64,000 nt of DNA from Gardnerella vaginalis (GTDB lineage: Bacteria; Actinomycetota; Actinomycetes; Actinomycetales; Bifidobacteriaceae), in NCBI RefSeq assembly GCF_001563665.1, contig NZ_KQ961857.1:174740-238739 (forward strand), given 5' to 3'. Positions 8,922 through 18,620 of the stretch are shown in pieces. Every line of letters starts with the position of its first letter. Positions within the stretch are counted from its first letter, which is position 1. A model generated the notes under the pieces. That model did not search any database, was not told where the DNA came from, and was given only the letters and a program-made list of their open reading frames with translations. Position numbers and translations under genes: made by a program.

Positions 8922-9506
8922 ACCATAAACCTTTCTAAATGGCATACTTATTTAATTATTTCCAACTATTTTTAGTTATTTTTAGTTATCTCTATCTTTA
9001 GTTATTTCTAACTATCTTTAGTTATTTCTAACTATTTTTTAACTATCTTTAGTTATCTCTTCTTACTTTTTAGTTATCTTTTTATTTTTAATTATCTTAA
9101 TTTGCTCGCTGCTTAGCAGATACGCAATAAATCACCAATAATCAAAAAGCAAAGCTGAAGCTTTTCTAATCATGAAGCCAAGCCAAAATTGGTATTTTAG
9201 CGCATTTGTTTAAGTCAACGGCTTTATTAAATCGTAGACCATTAGCATGTCATGATTGTTATTGGCGAGTCCAAATAGAAATACAGAAGAAATATACATA
9301 AACTTAAATCCGCATATTTTTTAACGTAGAAAAATTCGTAGTGTACATAAAGTTGTAGTATTAACAAGGGTATATCCTACGAATGTGCTTAAATGCCAAC
9401 ATAGCGTAAACTTTTAAACGCATTATATGCACGCATCTAGCATGCAAGTTTCATGAAGCCAGCGCGTGTAAAAGATTCGTAAAAAGAAAGTCTAAAGCGA
9501 GGAATA
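8922..9506. repeat. Divergent spacer with AT-rich tandem repeats
   Basis: This region separates the leftward transporter operon from rightward pdxS. From about 8955 to 9100 it consists of degenerate alternating ttagttatt and taactat units, partly mutually complementary. The rest (9100-9500) shows no gene; promoters for both directions must lie here but I cannot place them with confidence. Confidence 0.55.
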
Positions 9507-10442
9507 ATGTCTGAAAACTTGAATACTACAGTAACTGTGAACGAATCCTCAGATCCGCAAAATCGCAATTGCGAAGACCGCACTGCGTTGAATCGCCAAC
9601 TAGCGCAAATGCTTAAAGGCGGCGTGATTATGGACGTAACAACTCCAGAACAAGCAAGAATTGCTGAAGATTCTGGAGCTTGCGCAGTTATGGCGTTAGA
9701 GCGTATTCCTGCAGATATTCGAGCAGCAGGCGGAGTTTCACGCATGAGCGATCCTGCTATGATTCATGGAATTCAAGACGCAGTGTCTATTCCTGTTATG
9801 GCAAAATGCAGAATCGGACACTTTGTTGAAGCTCAAGTTCTTGAAGCAATTGAAATTGATTACATTGACGAAAGTGAAGTACTTAGCCCAGCAGACGATG
9901 TTTATCATATTAACAAGCGTGATTTTGCAGTACCTTTCGTTTGCGGAGCTAAAGATTTAGGCGAAGCTTTGCGCCGAATTAACGAAGGTGCTTCTATGAT
10001 TCGCACTAAAGGTGAACCAGGCACAGGAGACGTAATTCAAGCAGTACGACATATGCGTATGATGAATTCAGCTATTCGCAAGCTCACAAGCATGCGTGAA
10101 GATGAACTTTTCGAAGAAGCGAAGACTTTGCGCGTTCCATTTGAATTAGTTAAATACGTTGCTCAAAACGGAAAGTTACCTGTAGTAAACTTCGCTGCAG
10201 GTGGAGTTGCTACCCCTGCAGATGCTGCTTTGATGATGCAACTTGGAGCTGAAGGAGTGTTCGTTGGATCTGGAATATTTAAGTCTGGAGATCCAGCAAA
10301 GCGAGCTGCAGCAATCGTAAAATCCGTTACTAACTACAAAGATGCTAAGATGATTGCGAAACTTTCCGAGAATTTGGGCGAAGCTATGGTCGGTATTAAC
10401 GAACAGGAAATCAAGATTTTAATGGCTGAAAGAGGCGAATGA
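9507..10442 (+). CDS. pdxS: Pyridoxal 5'-phosphate synthase lyase subunit PdxS
   Basis: A 311-residue (beta/alpha)8 enzyme that makes PLP from ribose 5-phosphate, glyceraldehyde 3-phosphate and ammonia, in complex with PdxT. Visible active-site features are D43 in GGVIMDV, lysine K100 in MAKCRIGH (Schiff base) and K168 in [10 protein letters not shown]. The N-terminus is about 20 residues longer than the common form. The ATG follows an AAAGCGAGGAATA ribosome site. The gene overlaps pdxT by 4 bases (ATGA), so the two are translationally coupled. Confidence 0.97.
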   Translation: MSENLNTTVTVNESSDPQNRNCEDRTALNRQLAQMLKGGVIMDVTTPEQARIAEDSGACAVMALERIPADIRAAGGVSRMSDPAMIHGIQDAVSIPVMAKCRIGHFVEAQVLEAIEIDYIDESEVLSPADDVYHINKRDFAVPFVCGAKDLGEALRRINEGASMIRTKGEPGTGDVIQAVRHMRMMNSAIRKLTSMREDELFEEAKTLRVPFELVKYVAQNGKLPVVNFAAGGVATPADAALMMQLGAEGVFVGSGIFKSGDPAKRAAAIVKSVTNYKDAKMIAKLSENLGEAMVGINEQEIKILMAERGE

Positions 10443-11068
10443 TTTTGACAAACTCCCCTATTAACACATCTAATAATGCTCGCACTGTAGCAATTTTGGC
10501 AGTTCAAGGCGCTTTTCTTGAACACAGATTGATGTTAGAAAAACTGGGAGCGCATGTTATTGAACTTCGTCAAGAACGCGATTTAGAACAAGATTTTGAC
10601 TCACTTGTTTTACCAGGCGGAGAAAGCACTGTGCAATCAAAGCTTCTTCTAGAACAAAACATGCTTGAACCTTTGAAAAATCGCATTGCTAACGGCATGC
10701 CAGTTCTTGGAACTTGTGCAGGACTGATATTGCTTGCTAAAAGCGTACAAGGCGATTCAAAAGGCAATAAAATAACCGGATTCAACACTTTAGACGTTAC
10801 AGTTAAGCGCAATGCTTATGGACGTCAACTTGGAAGTTTTCATTGCGAATCTGATTTTGGAAGCGATAAAACTTCGATAAACATTGGCAAAGTACCTATG
10901 ACTTTTATTCGCGCGCCTTATATTGCAGAAGTCGGCGATGACGTTGAGGTTCTTGCAAGTGTTGATAATCATATTGTTGCAGCTCGTCAAGGAAACCAAA
11001 TCGGAACATCATTCCACCCAGAGCTTGATACAGATACGAGAATTCACCAGATTTTCTTAGATCTGTAA
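10439..11068 (+). CDS. pdxT: PLP synthase glutaminase subunit PdxT
   Basis: A 209-residue class I glutamine amidotransferase that releases ammonia from glutamine and passes it to PdxS. The catalytic triad is visible: Cys93 in GTCAGL, His193 and Glu195 in SFHPEL. The oxyanion region LPGGEST is present. It follows pdxS with a 4-base overlap and ends just before a hairpin-rich spacer. Confidence 0.96.
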   Translation: MILTNSPINTSNNARTVAILAVQGAFLEHRLMLEKLGAHVIELRQERDLEQDFDSLVLPGGESTVQSKLLLEQNMLEPLKNRIANGMPVLGTCAGLILLAKSVQGDSKGNKITGFNTLDVTVKRNAYGRQLGSFHCESDFGSDKTSINIGKVPMTFIRAPYIAEVGDDVEVLASVDNHIVAARQGNQIGTSFHPELDTDTRIHQIFLDL

Positions 11069-11085
11069 GCGCTCCGAGTTGCTCA

Positions 11086-11114
11086 GCGTTGAAAGCACAG
11101 TGTGCTTTCAACGC
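11086..11114. terminator. Hairpin after pdxT, second copy of a dispersed element
   Basis: gcgttgaaagc (11086-11096) and gctttcaacgc (11104-11114) form a perfect 11-bp stem with a 7-nt loop, 18 bases after the pdxT stop. It may end the pdxST transcript, although no T-tract follows. It is homologous to hairpin B of the cluster at 3373-3418. Confidence 0.55.
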
Positions 11115-11197
11115 AAGCGAGGTCTGCCTTCTTCTCAATTGACGAAAGCAGGGCAGATTTGTGTGGGAATTCATTGGGAATTCGGTTATTATTACGA

Positions 11198-11302
11198 TGC
11201 GCTACGACCTGCCTGAGCACTGCGATATAGCGTGCACTGAAGAGCTTGAAATACGTTATACAACTCCAGGCTCACTAATGCGCTTAGGCAGGTCTTCAGC
11301 GC
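11198..11302. other. Long-range inverted repeat, possible structured RNA
   Basis: gcgct plus gacctgcct (11198-11202, 11205-11213) pair with aggcaggtc plus agcgc (11286-11294, 11298-11302), separated by a small internal loop. Inside, tgagc and gctca can extend the stem. The whole folds as a closed domain of about 105 nt with no reading frame. Confidence 0.4.
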
Positions 11303-11345
11303 ACCATAGCTAACACACTTTTTAACACAGACGTCAAAAAGTCAT

Positions 11346-11425
11346 CAAAATCTATAAGTTTTTGAAATAGAATTCAAAAACTTTCCAAAATCCAGAAGTT
11401 TTTAACGTGAGATTCAAAAACTTTG
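11346..11425. repeat. Two copies of a 40-bp palindromic repeat
   Basis: Units at 11356-11383 and 11396-11423 both begin aagttttt and end caaaaactt, exactly 40 bp apart. The first has a perfect 11-bp inverted repeat and the second an 8-bp one. Flanking bases (caaaatc) are repeated too. Confidence 0.6.
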
Positions 11426-11687
11426 AATTTTATGTAAGTTGCACAAAAACATACACATGCAGCAAACGTAATGCGATTGTAATACGATGTAAAACGCTTA
11501 TTGTGCATTGTAAAACTTTGCAATACATTGTAGAATGAATAACAAATGAATTGAGTATTTACTGAAATGTTAAATACTCATACTAATACTGAACTCTAAA
11601 TACTGAACACTGAACAATACAAACAATTGCGAGTTTTTATAAACTCTAATAAAAACTAGTAAAACTAATAAAATAAGGAAGCATATT

Positions 11688-12044
11688 ATGGCAATCAGCG
11701 CAACTGCAACAACAGCAACAACTGCAACAACCGCAACAACAACAAGGAAATCAAACGCTAAAGCGAAAACAGCAAGCATCAACGTGCGCGTCACAAAGGA
11801 TGTTAAAGCGCAAGCAGAAGAATTATTCGACAGCTTCGGCATAACTCTTAGCGAAGCAATCAACATGTTCTTACACAAATCGCTTATGGTAGAAGGACTC
11901 CCCTTCGACTTAAAACAGCCAAAATACAATAAAGAAACAATCGCCGCGTTTAAGGAAGCAGAAGATATTCTATCTGGGAAAATTCCAGCAAAACGCTATA
12001 ACTCAGTATCCGAGATGATGGATGACGTTTTTAAGGAAGACTAA
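11688..12044 (+). CDS. Type II antitoxin, RelB/DinJ family
   Basis: A 118-residue antitoxin. The core (from about residue 30: SINVRVTKDVKAQAEELF then GITLSEAINMFLHKSL) is the ribbon-helix-helix DNA-binding fold of DinJ, with a C-terminal toxin-binding region rich in acidic residues. It should neutralise the YafQ-like toxin encoded 2 bp downstream and repress its own operon. AAGGAAGC precedes the ATG. Oddly, residues 1-24 are an Ala/Thr tract encoded by an imperfect acaacagca hexamer-type repeat, absent from typical DinJ. Confidence 0.9.
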   Translation: MAISATATTATTATTATTTRKSNAKAKTASINVRVTKDVKAQAEELFDSFGITLSEAINMFLHKSLMVEGLPFDLKQPKYNKETIAAFKEAEDILSGKIPAKRYNSVSEMMDDVFKED

Positions 12045-12046
12045 TT

Positions 12047-12325
12047 ATGCTTACTTTAACATACACTTCGCAGTTTAAAAAAGACATGAAGCGAATCAGA
12101 AAACGCGAATACGACACGCATCTTGTTGATATATTACTTGAGAAGTTGCGCAACGAAGAGATTCTTGACGAAACGTACCAAGATCATCCTCTTAAAGGAA
12201 AATATTTAGGATTCCGCGAATGCAATGTAAAATCAGACTGGCTATTGATTTACATAATTAAGGAAAACGAGCTTGTTTTAACAGCTTCTCGCACAGGAAC
12301 GCACTCTGACTTGTTCAACGAGTAG
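12047..12325 (+). CDS. YafQ-type mRNA interferase toxin (RelE superfamily)
   Basis: A 92-residue ribosome-dependent endoribonuclease, by family. From memory of E. coli YafQ, its key positions align with H47 in DHPLKG, D64-W65 in KSDWLLIY, H86 in RTGTHS and the terminal F90. The position of E. coli His63 seems to be Asn60 here. The start lies 2 bp after the antitoxin stop. It ends 10 bp from the convergent BspA-like adhesin gene. Confidence 0.9.
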   Translation: MLTLTYTSQFKKDMKRIRKREYDTHLVDILLEKLRNEEILDETYQDHPLKGKYLGFRECNVKSDWLLIYIIKENELVLTASRTGTHSDLFNE

Positions 12326-12334
12326 CGCTCCGAT

Positions 12335-15300
12335 TTAGCGCTGTTTAGTGCGCTTGCCGAAGGTTACCAAAGCAGTGGTGAGCAAAGACTCGACCCATCC
12401 ATGACGAGCAAACGCACCGGAAACAGCGAATATTGAGAACAGCCCGATAGACAAGAACGTAAACATAACAGCCGACTGACCTCCAGTATGCGGCAAAGGC
12501 ACCGGCTTAACAAAGGTTTCCAAATAGTACGTTGTAGTAAAGAATATCAAAGGCGACTTTGGATTACTAACAGGCACAGCATCATCACTATCGCCAAGTT
12601 CTCTCCATTCACAACCGCTTTTAGCTTGCTTCTTAAACAAGATTTTATAAGCATTGCCCTGTTCGCCAGCATCTCCTTCGATTCCTTCGATTTCTTTGCT
12701 TCCTTCATCACCGTCATCTGTTACAGATCGCGATTCTATTGCGGATTGCAATTCCTTTACACGCGATTTCAACTTTGCACTACGCGAATCAGAATCGTGT
12801 TCTTCACCTTCTCCAGTACTTTCACTTTCATCAGGATTTTCATCAGGATTTTCACCTTCACCTTCACCACCAGGTTCCTCGCCACCAGTAACTTCGCCCG
12901 ATTGAGAATCTATAGCACTTCTAAACTTTGAAGCGAAACTATTTTTTACAATTCTGTACGCATAATCCTGCGATTTTTCATCCTGTTTCTTCTCTAAATT
13001 ACTCGAATTATACAGTGCAGGAACATAGTACGTATAAGTAGTTCCACTCAAATCTCTATTGCAATCACATGTCATATTGTCATTTTTTATATCGCCAGGC
13101 TCCATTAGTTTGGCTTTAACAGGAATGTAGTATGTAATCTTTTTAAGATCATCATCGTTTGAAATTGTATCTAAAATCGTAACATTATTAGTTACGACTA
13201 TATTATTGCTGTGACCCTTCTCATCGATGGAGAATATGTCACCACTAGCAAAATGTTTTGCTATAGGATCATCATCAGGATTATTCTCAAAACCACTAGA
13301 CTTCAAGTTATTCGCAATCAGTGTGCCTTTAAAACCATCAAACATACTATCAACAGAAAAGTAATGTTTGCTCTCATCATCAGGGTCAGCATTAACCAAA
13401 GGTGTACTCGACTTTGTAAAAGTCTTATTGCTGAAATCTAATACAAGACTGTCGCCGCTTCCGGCTCCTGCATTGGAAAACATCAAACTAAGATTCGTAA
13501 CTTTTGAAATATCCCACTTGCTCAAATCCGCAGAACCAGTAAGAGATTTGCAATCCGCAAACATGCTAGACATGTCCTTAACATTGCTAACATTCCAACC
13601 ACTCAATGCACTTATATCAGTCAAATTATCAGTACCTTCAGCAAGGCTGTGGCTGAACATTTCACACATATTCGTAACATTGCCAACATTCCAATCTTTT
13701 AGACCTGAAAGATTACTTAATCCAATACACCCCTCGAACATGTCATGCATATCAGTAACATTGTCAACCTTCCATTTTGCTAAATCTGAAAGGCTACTTA
13801 AGCTCTTACAACCGCTGAACAGACTATTCATATCCGTAACATTGTCAACCTTCCAGTCTTTCAAATCACTAATGTTCGCCAGCAATTCACAACCACTAAA
13901 CAGGCTAGACATGTTCGTAACATTGCCAACTTTTGTTGCCCAATTACTCAACTTCTCTGCACTAGTAAGCTTTTTACAATCCGCAAACATGCCAGACATG
14001 TTCGTAACATTGCCAACATTCCAGTCTTTTAAATCTGAAAGGCTACTTAAGCTCTTACAACCGTTGAACATGTTATGCATATCCGTTACATTGTCAACAT
14101 TCCAGTCTTTCAAATCACTAATACTATTCAACAATTCACAACCACTGAACATGCCAGACATGTTCGTAACATTGCCAACCTTTGCTGCCCAATTACTCAA
14201 TGCACTTATATTAGTCAATCCAGTTTTAGTGTCAGAGTCGGAATCAGCGCAACCGTTGAACATACTATTCATATCCGTAACATTGCCAACATTCCAGTTT
14301 TCTAGACCAGAAAGATTACTTAAGCCCTTACAACCGTTGAACATGTCATGCATGTCAGTAACATTGTCAACCTTCCAGTTTGCTAGATCTGAAAGGCTAC
14401 TTAAGCCCTTACAACCTTTAAACATGCCATCCATTTTCGTAACATTGCCAACATTCCAATCTTTTATATATGAAAGACTCGTTAAGCCACTACAACCGTT
14501 GAACATATCATGCATATTCTTAACATTGTCAACCTTCCAATCTTTCAAAGGCTCAATGCTACTAATATTGTTGCATCCATAGAACATTCTAAACGTGCTA
14601 GTTAATCTGCTTGTGCTGCTCTTACCTTTTGTATTCCAACTAGCTAATCCATTGATATTGTTAAGATTAAAGCAATTTGCAAACATGTCATCCATTGCCG
14701 TAACGTTACTGACATTCCAATCTTCTATGCCAACAGTATTTTGAATCTGTGTCTCCGCAAACATTGCCCTCATGCCTGTAACTTTACTTACATCCCACTT
14801 TTGAAACGCATTCAAATTTTTACCAATATTCATACAGTATCTGAACATGCTGTTCATTGACTCGACTTTTTTAGTTTTCCAGTTTCCCAAACCAGTAAAA
14901 TCTTCTAGACTGCCACAACCCTCGAACATGCTATCCATATTCGTAACGTTACTAACATTCCAGTCTTTCAAAGGTTCAAGCGAAGTAATATTCATCAAAC
15001 CTGCATATCCGGCTAGATTAAAACTATCACGTTTATCTTCGTCCGCAATAACAGCCGAGAACATGCTCTTCATGTTCGTAACCTTGCTCACATCCCAATC
15101 TTTCAAACCGTCAATATCATTTAAATTCGTGCACCCCTCGAACATGCCCTCCATATTCGTAACTTTGCTCACATCCCAATCACTCAAAAAACTAAGATTA
15201 GTTAATGAGGAATCCTTAAAAAGATAGGACATGTCTGTAACATAACTTATATCAAACTTTTCGATATTATCAATGTTACTAATATTTTTCCCTGAAAAAA

Positions 15301-16084
15301 GACCTACATAATTCTTCCCGTCCAATTTTGACAAACGCCCGTACGCATACATTTTGCCACCGTAAAAACTAAGCGAGCTATCTGTAGGAGCAAGTTTTTT
15401 TATTTCATTTATAATTGCATCAAACTCATCACTGTGTTGATCAGCACTAACAGCACATTTGTTTGCTCCGGATGGAGGTTCGATTGCAAGAGTCCCAATT
15501 GTTCCATCTGAATTAGTTGCCCAGGCAGTAGCCACGCAAGCAGGAAGTGCTTTAACTTGCTCTAGGGTTAATTTCTCACTATCACCGGAGGCGCGATTTT
15601 GACCCTTAGTTTTTTTAGCGTCTTTGCTATCTTTTTTAGAAGCTTTGTCAGCATTTTTGTCAGATTTACCAGATTTTACAGCATCTTTACTGACATCTTT
15701 ATTGGCATCTTTGCCAGAACCTTTACCAGCAATTTTCCCGGCATCCTTGCCAGCATTGCTGTTATCTACAGACCCCCCCCCATTAGATTCTTCACCAGCT
15801 ACCCCATTAGCTGCACTGTTACCTTCTTTTTTATTCCCATCTTTATAATTCTTATCCCCTTTATCCACTTCCTTAACAGTTTCCCCTTTAACTCCCCCTT
15901 CACCTGACTTATTTTGACCTCTATTATTCTCAGCAACAGCAGATAATACAGCAGCAAACAATGGATTTTTCGTTACGTTTGCATAAGCAAGCCCCTGCAA
16001 CACAGTTACGCTTAAAATAATAGAAATTACACACGAAACGGCGCCGATTGCCGAAAGAATACGATGCTTCTTACTCCTCTTCAT
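12335..16084 (-). CDS. BspA-type (DUF285) repeat surface protein with LPHTG anchor
   Basis: A 1249-residue wall-anchored adhesin candidate. Order: signal peptide (1-35); Lys/Asp/Gly/Asn-rich low-complexity region (about 50-165); around 20 tandem repeats of roughly 24-50 residues of the type KDWNVSNVTNMDSMFEGC (about 270-870), the BspA/DUF285 leucine-rich pattern; a non-repeat region; an acidic Glu/Gly-rich spacer; LPHTG at 1197-1201 with a hydrophobic tail. I start at the ATG at 16084, preceded by GAGAGG at 7-base spacing, rather than the TTG five codons upstream. Codons 102-104 (GGG GGG GGG) form a 9-G run. A change of one base there would frameshift the protein near its N-terminus. Confidence 0.9.
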   Translation of the reverse strand: MKRSKKHRILSAIGAVSCVISIILSVTVLQGLAYANVTKNPLFAAVLSAVAENNRGQNKSGEGGVKGETVKEVDKGDKNYKDGNKKEGNSAANGVAGEESNGGGSVDNSNAGKDAGKIAGKGSGKDANKDVSKDAVKSGKSDKNADKASKKDSKDAKKTKGQNRASGDSEKLTLEQVKALPACVATAWATNSDGTIGTLAIEPPSGANKCAVSADQHSDEFDAIINEIKKLAPTDSSLSFYGGKMYAYGRLSKLDGKNYVGLFSGKNISNIDNIEKFDISYVTDMSYLFKDSSLTNLSFLSDWDVSKVTNMEGMFEGCTNLNDIDGLKDWDVSKVTNMKSMFSAVIADEDKRDSFNLAGYAGLMNITSLEPLKDWNVSNVTNMDSMFEGCGSLEDFTGLGNWKTKKVESMNSMFRYCMNIGKNLNAFQKWDVSKVTGMRAMFAETQIQNTVGIEDWNVSNVTAMDDMFANCFNLNNINGLASWNTKGKSSTSRLTSTFRMFYGCNNISSIEPLKDWKVDNVKNMHDMFNGCSGLTSLSYIKDWNVGNVTKMDGMFKGCKGLSSLSDLANWKVDNVTDMHDMFNGCKGLSNLSGLENWNVGNVTDMNSMFNGCADSDSDTKTGLTNISALSNWAAKVGNVTNMSGMFSGCELLNSISDLKDWNVDNVTDMHNMFNGCKSLSSLSDLKDWNVGNVTNMSGMFADCKKLTSAEKLSNWATKVGNVTNMSSLFSGCELLANISDLKDWKVDNVTDMNSLFSGCKSLSSLSDLAKWKVDNVTDMHDMFEGCIGLSNLSGLKDWNVGNVTNMCEMFSHSLAEGTDNLTDISALSGWNVSNVKDMSSMFADCKSLTGSADLSKWDISKVTNLSLMFSNAGAGSGDSLVLDFSNKTFTKSSTPLVNADPDDESKHYFSVDSMFDGFKGTLIANNLKSSGFENNPDDDPIAKHFASGDIFSIDEKGHSNNIVVTNNVTILDTISNDDDLKKITYYIPVKAKLMEPGDIKNDNMTCDCNRDLSGTTYTYYVPALYNSSNLEKKQDEKSQDYAYRIVKNSFASKFRSAIDSQSGEVTGGEEPGGEGEGENPDENPDESESTGEGEEHDSDSRSAKLKSRVKELQSAIESRSVTDDGDEGSKEIEGIEGDAGEQGNAYKILFKKQAKSGCEWRELGDSDDAVPVSNPKSPLIFFTTTYYLETFVKPVPLPHTGGQSAVMFTFLSIGLFSIFAVSGAFARHGWVESLLTTALVTFGKRTKQR
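13500..15200 (-). repeat. Tandem DNA repeats encoding the BspA-type units
   Basis: Motifs such as cattccaatcttt, gtaacattgccaac and aacatg recur every 70-150 bp across this part of the adhesin gene. They are coding repeats, each specifying an MxxMF-type unit, and are prone to copy-number change. Confidence 0.8.
15773..15781 (-). repeat. 9-base homopolymer inside the adhesin reading frame
   Basis: Nine C on the plus strand (nine G on the coding strand) encode Gly102-Gly104 in frame. In this copy the gene is ON. Confidence 0.8.
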
Positions 16085-16553
16085 CAAACTACCTCTCAAA
16101 TGTAAACAAATCCGCTACCGGCGTATAAACATGGCACAAAACGCATCTGTCAAGAAAGTTCACCGGCGAACACAATCTTTACACACTCTTCTTGTATTAT
16201 ACACTCACAAACATAAATCTGCATAGCGAAATTTATTCATGCAGCAATAAACATAGAAAACCAGACGCAGAAAATTTGAAAAAACATAGCGAATTAAACG
16301 TAGAGAACTAAACGAGAAAATTAAACCTAGAGAATTAAACATAACAATCGCATCTCCATTGATGCGTTTGTTACAAAAATAGAATAAAAAATATACAAAA
16401 CTGGGGCTGAAATCCACTATAGACTTTCGAATTTCACTATAAACTTGAAACTCAAGCTATGTAAACTCGATATATTCGATTTCACAAGCTAATCAAACAA
16501 GCTAAGAAATCTAAAAATCTACGCGAATTTCAACCCCAGTCTAGTAACTTAAC
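16085..16553. other. Spacer between adhesin and pgi
   Basis: It contains no convincing gene; a 70-codon leftward frame at 16205-16417 has no family resemblance or ribosome site. The region holds the adhesin promoter on the left and, on the right, an inverted repeat (16400-16413 with 16527-16540) that brackets a 113-nt loop immediately after the pgi stop. Confidence 0.5.
16400..16540 (-). other. Long-range inverted repeat in the pgi 3' region
   Basis: actggggctgaaat (16400-16413) and atttcaaccccagt (16527-16540) match at 13 of 14 positions. In the leftward transcript the odd position becomes a G-U pair, so the stem is complete only in pgi-sense RNA. The loop has further short self-complementary pieces. 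Confidence 0.45.
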
Positions 16554-18248
16554 TTACTTGCGATGAGCGCGATAGAAACGAATCAAGCTTTGAGTAGAAG
16601 CATCCTGAGCTGCCAAAGCTTCATCATCCTTAGAAATTGCAGGAGTAATTTGCTTTGCAAGCTGCTTACCAAGCTCAACTCCCCACTGATCATAGGAATC
16701 CAAGCCCCACACAGTGCCTTCAACGAAAGTAATATGCTCATAGAGAGCAATCAACTCGCCCAAGCTAAATGGAGTCAAAGCCTCACCGAAGATAGAAGTT
16801 GTTGGACGATTGCCGCTAAATACGCGAGCTGGAACAATCTCTTCTGGAGTTCCTTCAGCGCGAACTTCATCTGCAGTCTTACCGAAAGCAAGAGCCTTAG
16901 TCTGTGCAAGATAGTTGCCCAAGAATAGCTCATGTACGTCTTGATCGCCATCTTTAGTAGGATTTGGCGTATTCACGAAAGCAATGAAATCAGCTGGAAT
17001 AAGCTGAGTGCCCTGGTGAATCAACTGGTAGAAAGCGTGCTGACCGTTAGTTCCTGGCTCACCCCAGAAGATTTCACCTGTTTCACTTGTTACAGGAGTT
17101 CCATCCCAACGAACCGACTTACCATTAGATTCCATTGTGAGCTGCTGCAAATAAGCAGGGAAACGATGCAAGTACTGATCATATGGAAGCACAGCGTGAG
17201 AAGCAACCTTATAGAAGTTGCGATACCACACGTTGAGCATACCAAGAAGAACTACAACATTCTTCTCGAATGGGGTCTCAACGAAGTAAGTGTCGATTGC
17301 ATGGAAGCCATGCAAGAACTCCTCAAAGCGCTCAGGTCCAAGAACAACAGCCAAAGAAGTACCAACAGCGGAATCCACAGAGTAACGACCGCCAACCCAG
17401 CTCCAGAAACCGAAAGCGTTGGTTGGGTTAATTCCGAACTCTTCAACCTTCTCTAAGTTTGTGGAAACAGCTACGAAGTGCTTAGCAACAGCATCAGCCT
17501 TTTGAGCGTCACTTCCATCAATAGCACCAGACTCTTGAAGCTTGTTAAGCAACCATGTACGAGCAGTGCGAGCGTTAGTCAAAGTTTCCAAAGTAGTGAA
17601 AGTCTTAGAAACAATAATGAAAAGCGTAGTTTCTGGATCCAAATCCTTAGTCTTTTCTGCCATATCGTTTGGATCAATGTTAGAAACATAGCGAGCGCTA
17701 ATACCAGCATCTGCGTATGGCTTCAAAGCTTCGTAAACCATCACTGGACCTAAATCAGATCCACCGATACCAATGTTTACAACAGTCTTAATGTTCTTAC
17801 CGGTAACGCCTTTCCAAGCGCCAGAACGAACTTCATTAGCAAAATCGTAAATACGCCCTAATACTTCACGCACATCTGCAACAGTATCTTGACCGTCTAC
17901 AATGAACTTACCTGAATCCTCAGCAGGACGGCGCAAAGCAGTGTGTAATACAGCGCGATCTTCAGTATTGTTAATATGCACACCTGTATACATAGCCTTT
18001 GTGCGCTCATCAAGCTTTACAGCTTTTGCAAGATCAGCAAAAAGCCTAAGAGTTTCAGGCTTGATTAAATTCTTAGAAAGATCGAAGTGAAGATCTCCAG
18101 CTTCGAAGCTCAACTTATCCACGCGATTTGCATCCTCTGCAAACCACTTCTTCAGGCAGACGCCTTCTGACTGCAACTCGTCGTAATGCTTCTTTAATGC
18201 AGCCCATTCTGGGGTTTTTACGGCGTCAACTGGCGGATTGATGGCCAT
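16554..18248 (-). CDS. pgi: Glucose-6-phosphate isomerase
   Basis: A 564-residue cytosolic enzyme interconverting glucose 6-phosphate and fructose 6-phosphate. The sugar-isomerase domains are recognisable from [41 protein letters not shown] and [12 protein letters not shown]. In bifidobacteria it feeds the fructose-6-phosphate phosphoketolase route. GAAAGGA precedes the ATG at 6-7 bases. It is monocistronic here: tRNA genes lie upstream on the other strand and an adhesin downstream. Confidence 0.97.
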   Translation of the reverse strand: MAINPPVDAVKTPEWAALKKHYDELQSEGVCLKKWFAEDANRVDKLSFEAGDLHFDLSKNLIKPETLRLFADLAKAVKLDERTKAMYTGVHINNTEDRAVLHTALRRPAEDSGKFIVDGQDTVADVREVLGRIYDFANEVRSGAWKGVTGKNIKTVVNIGIGGSDLGPVMVYEALKPYADAGISARYVSNIDPNDMAEKTKDLDPETTLFIIVSKTFTTLETLTNARTARTWLLNKLQESGAIDGSDAQKADAVAKHFVAVSTNLEKVEEFGINPTNAFGFWSWVGGRYSVDSAVGTSLAVVLGPERFEEFLHGFHAIDTYFVETPFEKNVVVLLGMLNVWYRNFYKVASHAVLPYDQYLHRFPAYLQQLTMESNGKSVRWDGTPVTSETGEIFWGEPGTNGQHAFYQLIHQGTQLIPADFIAFVNTPNPTKDGDQDVHELFLGNYLAQTKALAFGKTADEVRAEGTPEEIVPARVFSGNRPTTSIFGEALTPFSLGELIALYEHITFVEGTVWGLDSYDQWGVELGKQLAKQITPAISKDDEALAAQDASTQSLIRFYRAHRK

Positions 18249-18423
18249 TTCAAGGTCCTTTCATATTTGATGAAGTGACGTGATGCTCGGTTTTATTCAA
18301 CAGTTGAATAAGACGACTTCGCGCATTTCGCACATAACTCGACCGCCTACATCACTATCTTCCACCTCACAAGATACTCACAAAAGCGGACAGAGTTACA
18401 CAAAATTCACACGCCACGCCAAG

Positions 18424-18452
18424 TAGACAAACTTTAAAAAATACAGTAAACT
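18424..18452 (+). promoter_or_regulatory. Candidate promoter for tRNA-Thr
   Basis: TAGACA (18424-18429) and TAAACT (18447-18452) are separated by 17 bases and lie about 43 bases before the tRNA. This is by inspection only. Confidence 0.4.
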
Positions 18453-18494
18453 GTTTGATTCGTGCGCGAGTCGCGAATGCTTCTCGGGCAACTT

Positions 18495-18567
18495 GCCACT
18501 TTAGCTCAGTCGGTAGAGCGTCTCCCTCGTAATGAGAAGGTCGACAGTTCGATTCTGTCAAGTGGCT
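18495..18567 (+). tRNA. tRNA-Thr (CGT)
   Basis: GCCACTT (18495-18501) pairs with AAGTGGC (18560-18566), with discriminator T. The D arm TAGCTCAGTCGGTAGAGC and T loop TTCGATT are standard. The anticodon loop reads CTCGTAA, anticodon CGT. CCA is not encoded. A leucine tRNA follows 54 bases later. Confidence 0.95.
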
Positions 18568-18620
18568 CTCAAATCCACTCGAGCATGTAAACAATTATTA
18601 CATTCCTTGATTGGATTTAT

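Larger units (their letters stand above)
11069..11687. other. Hairpin-rich spacer downstream of pdxT
   Basis: I found no gene here. It contains the repeated hairpin at 11086-11114, a tctgcc/ggcaga pair around 11123-11157, a 105-bp inverted-repeat structure (11198-11302) and two copies of a 40-bp palindromic unit (about 11346-11425). The promoter of the toxin-antitoxin pair must lie at its right end. Confidence 0.5.

Noticed and set aside
13368-14582. 404-codon plus-strand frame across the BspA-like gene
   Set aside because: It is the antisense of the coding repeats; no ribosome site and no family resemblance.
13500-15200. CRISPR array
   Set aside because: The repeats are irregular in length, code in frame for BspA-type units and lack constant spacers. 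No cas genes are present.
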